64,000 nt of DNA from Sarcomyxa edulis (Eukaryota; Basidiomycota; Agaricomycetes; Agaricales; Mycenaceae): positions 2,761,803 through 2,825,802 of the forward strand of contig QUOL01000003.1 in NCBI GenBank assembly GCA_009761415.1, read 5' to 3'. A program made the translations under genes and the position numbers. Under the pieces are notes generated by a model that worked only from the letters and a program-made list of their open reading frames with translations, was not told where the DNA came from and ran no database searches. Shown in pieces: positions 33,812 to 46,052 of the stretch. The stretch's first letter is position 1. Every line of letters begins with the position of its first letter.

Positions 33812-36800
33812 TCAATCATCAGAGACACCTAAACGTTTGTCTGTGTTAGAGAAAGTAGAGGAAGAACTTGGGTCATCATCCATCCGGTATAAAGGACCGA
33901 CTCTCCCAGAGTACTGGCCCATGATATTTTCAGACCACGAGTCGCGGAGACTAGATTGTTGGAAATTTGGGCGATATTGAGGCTCCTCCCATTCGAGAAT
34001 ACTTCTGGAGAAGAATGAGATAGGGAAAAATAAGAGGAATACCGAATGCTCTTACGTGTCAGGTTCTTTCTCCCAGATGGACGACTGGGTTCGCGGTGCG
34101 GTAGGTCTGAACTCTGGATACGGAGATTGCTGCTCGCGGTAATCGGTGTTTCCACTATACCGATGACGAGCGTCAGAATTCGGCAATATAGAGCGGCTAT
34201 GTCCGCCACCTCCTTGATCTGTATATGAAGTTGCACTTCGGCTGATAGAAGGTACATATTTTCTGGCCGGACGTGTATGCAGTGGCACGAACGGGGGAGG
34301 AAGACGCGACGATGAAGGTGTAGGCGGGACCCACGAGGAAGTAGCGGGAAAAGATTCAGCAGGATCGAGGCTGACATTTTGAGGTTTCATTGGTATAGGC
34401 CGATGTGCCTGGTCCTGGTCCTGAGGAGTTTGCCTGCGCCACATTTGTCCCGAGATAGCCTGATGTAAAGACGATGGAGTGCGGACAAAAGACGGCTGTG
34501 GTTGAGTGTTAAGTCTGGACGCTTCGGAGCCAACCGTAGCCACATAGAACTTCCAATCGTCGGCGTGTGGATTGCGGTCATCCTGGGGAGGAGAAGTCTG
34601 GAAGGGTGGTTTGCGTCGCTGGGTCACCGATTCGAAAGGAAGCAAGTGGGATGATGATGATGATGATAACGATAATGTGTTCGAACGAGAAGGACTTTGA
34701 TGTTGGCCCATCTTGATGTCATCGTCGGGTGAGGGTAATGCGAGCCGTAGTACCTTCCTGTACAAAACGCCACATCAATATCAAAATCGGATATGGATTT
34801 GATTTCGACTTCGCTCACAAGAACTGATCCACATTGCCCCATCGAGGTCTTGCCCACTCGAGTGCTTTGATGAGTACATGGACATCGTCCAACAGTCCCT
34901 GGCTCGTATAACCTAACGGTAGCTCGGTGTCACCAAGACCCTGAGCGACTGCTTTCGCCCTGAGATCCCAGTAGTTGACAAGGAGAATCCCGGCGCACAT
35001 GTGGGCAACATCGATCAGCTGAGGTATATTGGATATAGCGCCCGTGTCACCCATTTGTTCTTGTATAATACGAGCGCACGCCTTGCCAGCTTCTATGCAT
35101 CGTGTTTGTGCGTGGAAGGATGGGTCCAGGGCGATTGGTACTGTTATCGGCGAAATTGGTGAATGGGCGTCGTTCCCTGGAGAGCCTGCCGATATAGGGA
35201 CGAGGGGTCTGTATAACAAGATTTCTACCAGATGAAACCCAGCTTGTATGGAAGCAGCTTGATCGGCGAACGCAGGATACTCGAAACGATTTGACCATCG
35301 TACTACGGTGCAAAAGGTTCTCAGTATTGCCTGGTAAGCGAAGGATAGTGGCTGTCAACATACGATGTGCAGGCGCATCTTCCTTCCATCCAGCAAGCGC
35401 GGCTTCTAGCTGTTTCACAACCTCTTCTCGTCGACGTCTCATTTCGATACCGAACAGTAACTTCGACTGATCGATGGCGTACTACAATATAATGAGCGCC
35501 CCGTAAGGTCGAATAGGAGTCCAAGACTTACTAGTGTCCTGAGAGCAAACGCGACCATCTGTGTCAATCTGAGCCACATATTAAAAGCAATGACGCCCGA
35601 GGGCTTGTCAGGGGGCTGCTGGAACGCTAAGGCGGGGTCTTCAGTTTCCCAGTACTCGTCGTCAACTTCAGATGGAAAATCAAGGTCGTAACTAGCTTCC
35701 GTGATCAATAAGTGAGATTTGAAAGTGGGTCCAAGGAGATTGTGCTTACTCCTCTTCACCTATAGTTGACGATCTTCCTATGTGAGAACTCATTATTCGA
35801 TCCAACGCGATGAGTGACCATACGGCTCGTTTCCACAGCTCCTCCTCGACGGTAGGACGAGCATGATACACCTTCTTGCGATGTGCACCGACATCCTGAG
35901 CTTTCCGAAGTCCAATGCTGACTAGTAACCAAGAAACAGGGTATTCACCAGTACCTCGCATGTATATACCCACAAGCTATATCTAGGACATCAGGCGAGG
36001 AACACAAAGGTCAAATCAGAGAAATGGAGACGAACGGTGTGAGTCTGTACTTCAAACAGACAGGCGGGGTGTATTATGCTCCTCCGATGAGTGTGGATCC
36101 CTAGATACGGGGAATCTTAGATTGAGTTCTACGACCTCATAGCGAGAAAAAGTCAGAAAACTGACAAAGAGCTACCCCGCAATATACGCGACCAGAATGA
36201 GTCCAATTCAAGTCGCCCTTCCCTTGAGATCCTGAGGTCTCGACATCCGGTATGACTCGCGGATCGTCACACCACCGACTAGCCACTGCGAATAAGAATA
36301 GACATAAACACGCAAACCAGACGTCTTGGCGATAGAGTTGTTGTTTCCACTGCTTGGTAAATGTGGGCCGATGAAGGAGAGGGATGAACGTGTTTGAGTG
36401 AGTGAAGTATAGGTCGATTAGCTGCTCCGCGAGATCAGCCGGGGGAAAATTCGGGATGACACATCGCAGAAGTTCCTGTGAATCGCCGACGCGACCGTCC
36501 CAATGTCGTTCCCACTATAGGAGAACTAGTTAACGGAAAATACGGGGATCAATTGTGAGGATATTTACATTAGGCGTGAGCCAAAACTCTTTCCGTCTCA
36601 AAAGGTTGGGAAGGTTCGGCAAATTGGGAGTCGGGAGAGGAGCCGACTCTTGATCACTGACGTCCTGGAAGTGCCATTCTTTGAACCGTCTCGTGGCGTC
36701 AATGAGTGGCATAGCACTGCTCTTCCCATGGAAACGCATGTGCAGGGATTGTTCAAGAGTAGTCATATCTCCGTTAGGCAACGTGAGAGCCTTCATACCT

Positions 36801-37796
36801 CCCTCGTAGCTTTCCGTCAGCTCTTCGGTCTCCGATGACGGGTATGACTCGGAAGATGAATCGGAAGATAGTTGTTGAGTAGATTGTCGATGGGAATAGA
36901 GTTTAGGCTCGTGAGATTCAGTTTTGACGCCTGGTCTGTTGAAGACCAGGTGAGTGGACATCGCAACGGAGGAAGAAGATGGATTGAGGCCCGAGTTATT
37001 TGATTTTTTGCGGCCTTTCTTCCCAACTAGAGGAATCGTAGACGTAGAGGAAGCGAGCGATGGAGGAATAGCTCTAGCAGGCGAGGTAGACACATAACCA
37101 GAAAGCTGATCTTCGTTTCTCCAAGAGCCTCGGATGACTGGAGGACCAAGTTCATCGGAGAAATCAGAATTTGGCCGAATCTATTGATACACGCGTTACG
37201 TTAATAACAAAACGCCGCCGACGAGAGCGCCAACCATGCAGCACAGCAGTGTCAACCGCCGCATTTGCGCAAGGTTTCACGACTAGGCACAACTTTTAGA
37301 GTGAAAGAGACTGACCTTCTTTAATAGCGCTTCCATGCTCTCCATTCGATCCTCCAGGCCAGTGATGTATCTGCGAAAGCAGAATGAATAGATATGTCTA
37401 TTGTAAATGGACGGCAGTGACTGACGCTTTTGGCGGTCCTCTGGGCTGCGAAACTTCTCTGTAAATACGCAATAATTGTGTTGAGTGGCTAAACCCGTAA
37501 GATACTTGGTATCATACATACACGTAAGTGCATGGCTTTCCTGCCTGACGGCAATTGGTGCATATATAATCCTGCATCTTCGAGCCGTCACACTTTGTTT
37601 TTCTCCTCCTACAGCCATCGCAAGCTCGTTCTATTTTGCGCCTTTTCGAGTCGTCGGCTTTGGGAAGCGAGGGAGGTCCCGAGATCGTGTCGGGACCCTT
37701 GAAAACAGGCGCAACGGGAGGAGATGCTGGGTCACCGATTTGGATGACATTTAACGGGTATCCGGATGATGGGTGAGAGGTGCTTTCTCCGTTCAT
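33812..37796 (-). CDS. Zn2Cys6 transcription factor with fungal-specific (XlnR-type) middle domain
   Basis: Start ATG at 37796. The binuclear cluster CDGCRRRKTKCDG..ICTNCRQAGKPC (Cys 59, 62, 69, 79, 82, 89) follows a basic segment KRRKIERA. A short linker coiled coil (YITGLEDRMESMEALLKK) follows. After a Ser-rich region comes the regulatory domain: KEFWLTPN, WERHWDG, FPPADLAEQLIDLYFTHSNT, LLHRPTFTKQW, GLRKAQDVGAHRKK, ELWKRAVWSLIALDRIMSSH, FPSEVDDEYWE. The tail ends SENIMGQYSGRVGPLYRMDD. Well-resolved 3' exons are 35976-35750, 35691-35532, 35481-35364, 35302-34819, 34757-34056 and 34001-33812. Junctions between 37520 and 37180 and between 36180 and 35977 are uncertain, so the span is given. 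Binds CGG-type triplets as a dimer by family knowledge. Target pathway unknown. Confidence 0.8.
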
Positions 37797-38836
37797 AAAC
37801 GTGTATAAGCCCCTGGTAATATAGGAGCAGATAGATGAATCTGCGAGCTAAGAAAGAAAGCGAAGAGGTGCAAATTGAGAGGAAGATTGAAGGGTATTCC
37901 AGGGCTTCGTGAGGGATGTCGTTGTTCAAGAACAAGTTGTTCGTCAAGAAATGAGATGAAACGAATCTCGCTTCTCGATTCCCACGTGGTGACGTGCCTA
38001 TGTTCTTTCAAGATATTCCTTTTTCAGACATATTTACTGCGCTTTTTTTTCTACGTCACACATACCAGCTGGCTAGGAGCAATTTAGACAGGAACGCACA
38101 CGACTACGGTCAAGAGAGACCGGGGCATGTCCTTGGCACCTCACTCTCCAACTCTAACCCATTTTTCCTGATTTTTGTGCGTTTTTTCCCGAGAATTATA
38201 GCGTTGAACCCGGATCTTGAGGTCGTCCTCATGTCTCCTCTCGTACCATTGATCCGGAGAAACCTTCGAAGACGGTACTTTCTTGTACTTTCATGCTTGA
38301 ACGATTCAGATTCAAGTTGAGACCCTACGGAATACATTCTACCGCCCCGATTTTTTCCTTACGAAGGCAGAGCAGCATCTAGGTCAGCCAATGCCTCACA
38401 TCATGGTAATCAGATTAACAGACCTTTCCAGTCGGATCCATACTGATGCGCCAGCCTTCATACTTCAATGCCGTTCATCCTAGCATAGCCTGTCTATGTA
38501 TACAGTATACTAGCTCCCGGTCCCATGAGGTACAAGGGGCTTAGCTATCTAGGAGACTAACCTGCATTCGTTGTAAGACAGCAACGAATCGTATACAGGC
38601 CTCAATTCATATCGATGCCATAAGGGACATCGATGTCTCCTTCCCATGTTGGAGTTAAAGTGGATAGCTGGTGGCTATCCTACCGCACTTCGAGCGCTGA
38701 TTTGGACGCATTGGGCATGAGCATAACCCTCGAAGTCTTCTTTCATATACGATGGCATTGCCGCGTTCATCGTATATATTGTTCATCGCGGTAGGTTATC
38801 TCTTCATCACTTTTAAATATTCCACCACACTCTCAG
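37797..38836. other. Divergent intergenic region
   Basis: Holds the promoters of the Zn2Cys6 gene (minus) and the first DUF6533 gene (plus). No coding signature. Confidence 0.45.
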
Positions 38837-40355
38837 ATGTCAACAGATGCTACTGAGGTCTTTGGGGGTTTTCCGCAAACTTCTGACGTGCACGAGCTGG
38901 CCATGATCGTGCAGTCCAACAGTTGGGCGGGAGGTGCAAGTTTACGCCATATTTATGCCTCTCTTAGCACTGAGAGTCTTCCAATAGTCGCGGCCATGTC
39001 ATTTCTCTTATGGGATACCGGTGAGCCACCGAAGAGATTCAATTGTACATCTAACAGCCTGGAACTTACTCACGTCTCTAGTTGTGCACTTCTCTGACGA
39101 GGTCGAGTACATCTGGAAGTAAGCAAACCCTCACAAATTTTCTCGTGCTATAAACATGACCTCTGTCTAGAGGCCGAAATACCTGGATCAGATACCTGTA
39201 TCTTTTCATGAGATACATGCCACTTTTGGTGCAAGCGTACGTCGCGACTTATCAGTGTCTTCGTTGTATTGAAGTCCGATCCTCTGGATTGTAGAGCTAT
39301 GACAACGGTCACAAGAAACAGTTCACATGGTATTCATCTTGCCAAAGGCACATGCAAATCTTGGATCATACTCGAAGTCGCAGCTACTATGGCTATGATA
39401 TTGGCTGTGGAACTCATACTTGTCATCCGTGGTAAGTGAAGATTCCCTCCAACAATCATCATCTCATGATGTGCCATCAGTCTATGCGTTGTATAACAGA
39501 AGCAAAGTCGTCCTTCGGTCACTATGCGTCATGTTCATCGTAGAGATCGGTGTCATGATAATGTCCGTCGCAAAAACTATCCCGAAATTTCGCTTTACAC
39601 CACAATGCATGACCATTACAGCGCCGCCCATCTTTATGGCATCTTGGTTTGACATCTATCTCTCAACTCCGAGCTATGCTCATCAGTGTCCTTGGGTTGA
39701 CAGGCTTTCCTCGCTTGCCTTCGAAAGTGTCCTTTTCGCTCTCACTTTGGTACGGTTCGCTCGTATCGTCCGTCGCGATTACACTACTGGCAAGCATACC
39801 TTTGTGTATATCTTCGTTCGAGATGGTGTATGGGCTTTCGCTCTCATATTTGGTGCGTCTTCCGCTCCTCAAGAGGATAGCCTTGCCTCAGACTTCATGA
39901 CAAAGTCATCTTCCTCGTCAGCACTCTGATGTATCAACTCGATGCTCCGCGGGCAAGCGCTTGTTTTTTGTGAGTAAGCCTACTGCTAGGCGCCTAGTAT
40001 TTGATATCGAGACTGGGTTTATTGGCAGTTGGGCATTCGCAATATTGTCGTTCACAGTGAACTGCATTCGATCCTCAAATTTGTCAAGCCCCATTTCGTC
40101 TCATAATGCTTTATCTAGGGATCGCATGTTCTGTTGAACCTTAGAAGACTCACCTCGACGTACGCACCACATTCTGGAGGCTCATCTGAACACCATGAAT
40201 TGGCGTTCAGGAACACTCCAGGTTCAGCCGTTGTTACTCATCAAGCAGGTAGGTGTTTGTAAGTTGTGTCCAGCTTCCTCGCTTGATGCTGAATTGCCTC
40301 GGCCTACACAGTGGTCGTCGCCGATGATGATCCTCCTGTAGGTGGCTTGGTTTGA
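38837..40355 (+). CDS. DUF6533-type seven-helix membrane protein, copy 1
   Basis: Basidiomycete family with an N-terminal DUF6533 motif and about seven helices. Seen: NSWAGG, AAMSFLLWDT, VVHFSDEVEYIWK, NTWIRYLYLFMRYMPLLVQA, WIILEVAATMAMILAVELIL, VYALYNRSKVVL, LSSLAFESVLFALTLVRFAR, RDGVWAFALIFVIFLVSTL, FWAFAILSFTG and a Ser/His tail ending at TGA 40353-40355. Introns match copy 2, including the one that joins MASW to LSSLAF. Oddity: the 3' splice site of intron 1 reads GAGA before GTC where copy 2 has AAAG before GTA, so no AG acceptor keeps frame with AAMSFLLWD. The gene may mis-splice or be decaying. Function is unknown; a receptor-like role is only a guess from topology. Confidence 0.68.
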
Positions 40356-40811
40356 TAGATCTCTTTTTGCCTCGCGCTACATTATATGTCGTCATTTCCC
40401 CCATATACATCTATGATTGGGAAACAGATGAGCTAGTCTAGGCAATTCACGTTTCACTCCGACATGCACTGTAACAATGAGTTGATAGATCACTCTCATG
40501 TTGGCCATTCGAGTCACAATCGTGCCCTCTACTGTCCCGGATCACTCTGCGTTTGAAACACCGATGACTGCGAGTCGAGGGCAGCTATTTTCGACAGTGT
40601 TCAACCCGCAGATAACTGAATTGGACATGGGCGCTACTTTCAATGTGGCTATACTCAATCGTACCCTGGCCGCTCATGTAATTGGTTCGGGCATGAGTGC
40701 CGTTCTTCGAAGCTTACCTGTCACTTGGTGTTGCTGCGTTTGCTGATATATATATGGTCCTTCCTAGTGATTCGTTCATCACAGTTTCTTACTTCTTGAC
40801 GCCTCTGGACT
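40356..40811. other. Spacer between the DUF6533 copies
   Basis: Open frame at 40498-40746 has no similarity to the family and no support; treated as non-coding promoter DNA of copy 2. Confidence 0.4.
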
Positions 40812-42361
40812 ATGGCCGTTCCAGAGTCACCGTCTTCAAATGCCAGTCAAATAATCGGAGTCATTTCGCGCTCGTTTGATCCACACGAGTTTGCCGTCGC
40901 AGCACAATCCAACAGCTGGGCAGGAGGTACGCCCATCATCACTATGATCATCTGTTGCTTAAACAAAAGGTACACCAAAAGTTGCTGCCCTCGCATTCTT
41001 GATATGGGATGCTAGTAAGCTGCCTCAGACGTTTCGACCTGCGTCACGGCCTGAACCTAAGATATGACACAGTGATCTTCTTCTCGGACGAAGTCGAGTA
41101 CATCTGGAAGTAAGGACATTTTCTCCTGTCATCTTCACGCGCTGACCGATTTCATCTAGGGGCCCAAACACTTGGATACGATATATGTATCTCTTCGTCA
41201 GGCATGTCCCTCTCCTAGTAAATGCGTAAGTGTTGCATATTCAATATTGACTTCCCCATGTGTTGACACTCCACCAAATTGCAGGTTATCGACTTGTACA
41301 ACTGGCGTGCAGTTCTCAGAACATTCATGCAGATCTCTCTTCGCATTCGAAGCATCGGCTACCACTGCAACGGTTTTGGCAGTGGAGCTTATACTAGTTC
41401 TCCGTGGTTCGTACAGTTATACTCAAATTCTCCTGATGAGTTCCTCACACAACGCCGATTGATAGTCTATGCATTGTACAACAGAAGTAAAGTCGTCCTC
41501 TGGACCCTTTGTCTCATGTTTATTTCAGAGGCGGGTGTGATGATCATGTCAGTTGCGAAGACTATGCCAAGATTTCACTTCACCCCGCAATGCCTGACTA
41601 CCACAGCGCCCTCCATCTTCATGGCATCTTGGTATGCACAATCTATGCAATCGGCATTGACGTACTCACTCAGACAACTTGGATCGACAGGCTCTCTTCG
41701 CTTGCGTTTGAAAGCGTTCTCTTCGCCTTCACTTTGGTCCGGTTTTCTCGTATCATCCATCGCGATTTGACTACTGGCAAGCACACCTTCGTCTACGTAT
41801 TCATCCGCGATGGTATATGGGCTTTCGCCTTGATATTTGGTGAGTTGGAGGCTTAACTTTCACTAAGTATACTCTTTTCATAAATTTCACAACGATAGCC
41901 ATTTTCTTTATCAGTACTCTTGTGTATGTACTCGATTCCCCACGAGCGAGTACATGCTTCTAGTGAGCCACTCTAATCATATCATCGAGGATGTACCACA
42001 AAATTGAGGCCAATCGAACAGCTGGGCTTTTGCCATAGTCTCTTTTACAGTCAGTCATTTTTATCTCTTCTGGTCTCATAAACACGCGTACGGCAGTCTG
42101 TCTCACGATATGTCTTCTGCCTAGGGATCCCACCTTTTGTTGAATCTTAGACAGCTAACCTCGAACAGGTCACAAACTTCGGAAGACTTGTCCGGGAACC
42201 ATGATCTGATGTTTAAGCATACTATTCCTGGCCATGGTGTGGGTGAGTCGACTTTTTGATTCGTTCAGATTCACCCTCTGATGCTAGAATGTGCAGTCTC
42301 TTCTTCCGCAATGATTCTAGATGAGGAAACTTCACCCGAAAATCAGGCTGATACATACTAA
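40812..42361 (+). CDS. DUF6533-type seven-helix membrane protein, copy 2
   Basis: Tandem paralog of the previous gene. Seen: SNSWAGG, then after an intron VAALAFLIWDA, IFFSDEVEYIWK, NTWIRYMYLFVRHVPLLVNA, FAFEASATTATVLAVELILV, VYALYNRSKVVLWTLCLMF, FHFTPQCLTTTAPSIFMASW, LSSLAFESVLFAFTLVRFSR, RDGIWAFALIFAIFFISTLV, and a tail ending QADTY at 42361. Intron 1 has a normal acceptor (AAAAG before GTACACC). The intron after MASW is 41632-41690. Two cysteines in the extracellular-type segment LSTCTTGVQFSEHSCRS are typical of the family. All visible joins keep frame, so this copy looks functional. Confidence 0.75.
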
Positions 42362-42551
42362 GCAGTAGTAAATTGCACGTCACCTTATATTTATCTATTG
42401 TACACGACAAATAATAAAATTCTTCTAATCTTCTTGAGTTTCGACGTCTCGCCGAAGGGGATTGACCAGCAAGACATGAGACCGACGTCCTAGTTAGGAG
42501 GCATGTTCGGTAGAATCCGACCCAGACCTATTGCTCTTTCTTCTTACACTG

Positions 42552-43245
42552 ATGTTCACCCGGTCCCTCTTGATTCTATGCTCTATCTTCTTCACCACCG
42601 TACTCGCTGACACCAATGGCATGGACATGTCCATGGACGGCGCCATGTCCCTTTCCGATGGACAGATGCTTCCTTACCTTCATTTCACCCCCGGCGACAA
42701 TTTATGGTTCCTGGGATGGGTACCCAGTAGTTCTGGGTCGATGGTAGGGACATGCATCGGGCTGTTCCTGTTAGCGCTGATTGAGAGATGGATCGCGGCA
42801 TGTCGAGCGATTATGGAGGTTCATTGGAGGAAAAGGTGTGTGCAAGCAGGCCTAGGGGAGTCTGCCTGACAAGCTAACACTCGTTTCAGTTCGCAAATCG
42901 CATATGCGAATAAACTCAACTTGCCTACTGATGGTCAATCGCCATCGGTGCCGTCCTCTTCGCTCATGAACGTCGTCTCCATGCGATCTGTGCCTCCATT
43001 CATACCCGCGCACGATATAACTAGGGGGATACTGCAAGTCGGGCAGAGTGCTCTTGGTTTTGCGTTCATGTTGACTGTTATGTGCGTAGCGTATATCGTT
43101 CGCCTTATGTACTTCTGTCTAATCAGCGTATTCCTCACTTCGCAGGACGTATCAGCTAGGATTCATCCTGTCCATCACCGTGGGACTAGGAGTGGGAGAA
43201 ATGTTATTCGGGAGGTATATTAACAGTTCTGCTCATCTCACATGA
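42552..43245 (+). CDS. Ctr-type copper transporter
   Basis: Three exons (42552-42835, 42890-43081, 43146-43245) give 191 residues. Signal-like start (LLILCSIFFTTVLA), then a short Met-rich ectodomain (GMDMSMDGAMSLSDGQM) and PYLHFTPGDNLWFLGW, helix 1 (GSMVGTCIGLFLLALIERW), a cytosolic loop, and helices 2-3 with the Ctr signatures MLTVM (M-x3-M, its second Met codon split by intron 2) and GLGVGEMLFG (G-x3-G). Ctr proteins form trimers that import Cu(I) at the plasma or vacuolar membrane. The convergent neighbour 260 bp away is a ferric/cupric reductase, the enzyme class that supplies Cu(I), so the pair is functionally coherent. Confidence 0.9.
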
Positions 43246-43504
43246 GACACTGTCGTTGGAGGTTGGTGCTGTACGATATTCGAAAAGTGTACTTGTGTCC
43301 AAAATTGCGTCGGCTAACATGATCGATATTCCTTGTTCCATCGTTCCCTTTTGAGGTTTGTCAAGCGACGTTTCGACGCATACCACAGAACAAAATAAGC
43401 CATGCAAATTAGTACATTAATAATACATACACATAAGTTAACTCGCGAGCAAGCAAGGAATACGGAGGTTGACAACAGATGTGAAGCGCAATATAGCCAC
43501 TCCA

Positions 43505-45670
43505 TTATACTGCAAACAATTCCGTGTGCAGCGCCACACCACCCAGCTCCACACCCCTCAACATCCCCAACCTCGCAACAGCATTCGCAGCCTCACGAGT
43601 CAAACTCTCCGGTCCACTCGCACACACAGCAACACCACCCCCAAGACCCACCCACTTCAATTTCGCGCTCGCGTTCGTGATGTCCTCCTCTCCTGTCTCA
43701 GAATTACTAGTACTATCCGTTTCCGAAGGGGAGGACGGTGGTGTGAGAAGATCGTCTAGGAGCGTATGAACTGAAGGTCGGTCGATGCTGACGTCTGAAT
43801 TAGGGATTGGAGGGATGGCTTCGGGGTTACATAGGCATGTGACGAAGATGGATATGTGGAGATCTAGAGAAGATGACGGCGAAGCGGCCATATTTGCAAT
43901 GTCCATGAGATAAGGCGTGAACCATTCAATGGAGCCTGTACAAGTCGATACGATGTCAATCAACGGAAATGGAACACTGAAAGGGATGGAATATAGTCAC
44001 CGAACGACCGTATACACCACGCAAACTCGATTCTCCTCGTCTTCTCTCCACCCCGTCTCCCAAGCTTCACACACCGACCAACGATATCATCAAGTAAGCC
44101 AATCGTGAACGTCGCACCGCTTCCACCAGCAAACAGCAACAAAGTCTCATACCGGCCCAAATCAACGCTGCACCCTCCATATGGGCCGTCTACCATCACT
44201 TGCACGGGAACAATAGTTGAGATGCTGGTTTCGTATTTCTCTCCTGATGTTAGCAGAAGTCGATCTTGTTCGGATTGAGCGTATTCGTTAAGGGAACGCG
44301 TCCAGTCTCCGGTAACACGCGCGCCGAGCATGAGAGCGTGGTTTGCAGTGGTGAAGCAAGAGGTGTGTGAGGGTGCGGAGAATATGGTTAGAGGATGGGA
44401 CTCGAAGATCCGACCGGAGAAGAATACCCGTAGACGGATGTGTTGGCCTGCTAGCCAGCCGGCATCGCAGTCGTTCACTTGGATCTGTTACAAAATTGAA
44501 TGGTGAGGATATATAGGAGGTTGGTTCTGAACCCACAATGGTCATTTGTTTATTGACAGCTACAAGTGTAGCGTCTTTGATTCGCACACGGAACATCCTC
44601 ATGAGAATGTCGAGTCCGTAGAACGCGAGGGGAGGAAATATCCAAGGGGAGGCGTATATTGTGTGATAGCAGATAGTTATGAAGAATGCGACGAAAGATA
44701 GCATACTGCGGAGCATCAGCATCAGGAATCGCAAAGATAGATATGAATAAGACGTACTGGACGACCCAGAAGACCTGGTAACAGAACCTCCGAACAGGTT
44801 TCAGAGACGATAGAACAATTACACAAAGTAATGCGAGAGCGGCGACACCAGATGTCTCTTTCTGCTGCCCTAGGATCGGTAAACTCCATTCCAAGTGATT
44901 ACGAATCCAGAGAGCACCATGAACGACGCTGCCGAGGAACATGCATCGTCCAGACCACCGATGGATGTAGTTCAGTTTCTCGTACCCATTTCCAGGTCCG
45001 AGTAGGAGGGATAGGAGAGAGTTCTTTGTCGAAAAGAGGAATACGACAGGGAACTGCGCAAGGGCGATGAATCCTGTGTCGATACGGTGTAAGGAGTGAG
45101 AATTAGAGTGAGATAGGGAGGCGTACCTGCACGGTTAGGATTACTGATAAGAGGCGCGTCTATGACCATACAGATCAGGAAGATAATCAGGTATACTATG
45201 ATGATGAGTACTACATCGATGTTCGTCAGTCGGGGCGAAGCTAGTTGAAACAAAGCTACACATACTCTGTCCAGCATTAAGTCCAAGGCCAGGCAACGAC
45301 CAATTGACAACGGATCCCAACATACTCAGAGTCCCGGAGATGAGCCTGCTAGGAGTGTCCTTCGGTGATTTTGTCGTTTCTACAGAGTCAATTGGAGCAT
45401 AATTCTTCCCATTCAAATCCTCTGTTATCCCCCATAACCCTACAAATTCCCTGCCGTTTCTGATTGAACGAATGAGGTGGGGGAATGAGGCGAAGACAGC
45501 TGCCCCGACGAGAGACGCCCAGATGATGGTAAATTTGGTCTGCCATTTCGGATCCTCTGCGTACGAGCTGTGAAAGGTCGTCTGTAAGTATAAATCTTGG
45601 ATTAGAAGATTGCGACTAACTTGTATACTTGAAGTGCGGCTGGGATGGCTGGGGCTGTTCCCGTACTCAT
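43505..45670 (-). CDS. Ferric/cupric reductase transmembrane component (FRE family)
   Basis: Seven exons on the minus strand (45670-45621, 45567-45266, 45210-45127, 45073-44758, 44705-44537, 44484-44001, 43935-43505) give 611 residues. The start reads MSTGTAPAIPAALQVYNSYA. Bis-heme histidines are HRWSGRCMFLGSVVH (H-x13-H) and HMLSFVAFFITICYH (H-x13-H). The first His of the second pair is created by the splice at 44758/44705. The FAD-binding HPLTIFSAP, GPYGG and the NADPH-binding LLFAGGSGATFTIGLL follow, and the C-terminus has VCASGPESL. This is a complete flavocytochrome-b metalloreductase reducing Fe(III)/Cu(II) outside the cell. A hAT transposon end lies about 175 bp upstream of its ATG, so its promoter may be split or altered. 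Confidence 0.9.
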
Positions 45671-45843
45671 ATTCGTCGATTCCAAGTCGATCGGTCACGG
45701 TTGACGAATAGGTACTACTTTTCCAGTGTGAGTAGAAATCAGTGTGTCTCCAACCTTCTATTCAGCTGCTAGTTCCGCTGTCTCCTAGTCAGCGTATAAC
45801 TTGGTGTCGAGTCCGGAACAAATCCGGAGTTGGTCCGGAGGAT

Positions 45844-45965
45844 AGTGTTGCCGCGAGGTGAGTCGAAGCGAAGCGAGTTGGCAAACTCGTTGCAACTCGA
45901 AAATTCGAGTTGATCGAGGTGAGTTGCCGAGTTGCTCACGAGTTGGGTGCCAGATATGGATAGGC
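45844..45965. repeat. hAT terminal and sub-terminal repeats
   Basis: Multiple copies of CGAGTT and its complement AACTCG in direct and inverted order over about 120 bp (for example CGAGTTGGCAAACTCG, a near-perfect inverted repeat). Such arrays are typical transposase-binding sub-terminal regions of hAT elements. Confidence 0.65.
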
Positions 45966-46052
45966 CCTCGACCAATAGGAAACGAGATCTCGAGAGTCCA
46001 TCCGCTCAGAGACTTTGATAGTAGGAGTCTTTCTTATATAAAATCACTTTAT

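Noticed and set aside
33829..34377. Long minus-strand frame as an independent protein
   Set aside because: It overlaps the last two exons of the Zn2Cys6 gene in another frame and crosses their intron; the spliced frame carries the conserved tail QYSGRVGPL.
40498..40746. Separate small gene between the DUF6533 copies
   Set aside because: No family motif, and it occupies the expected promoter of copy 2.
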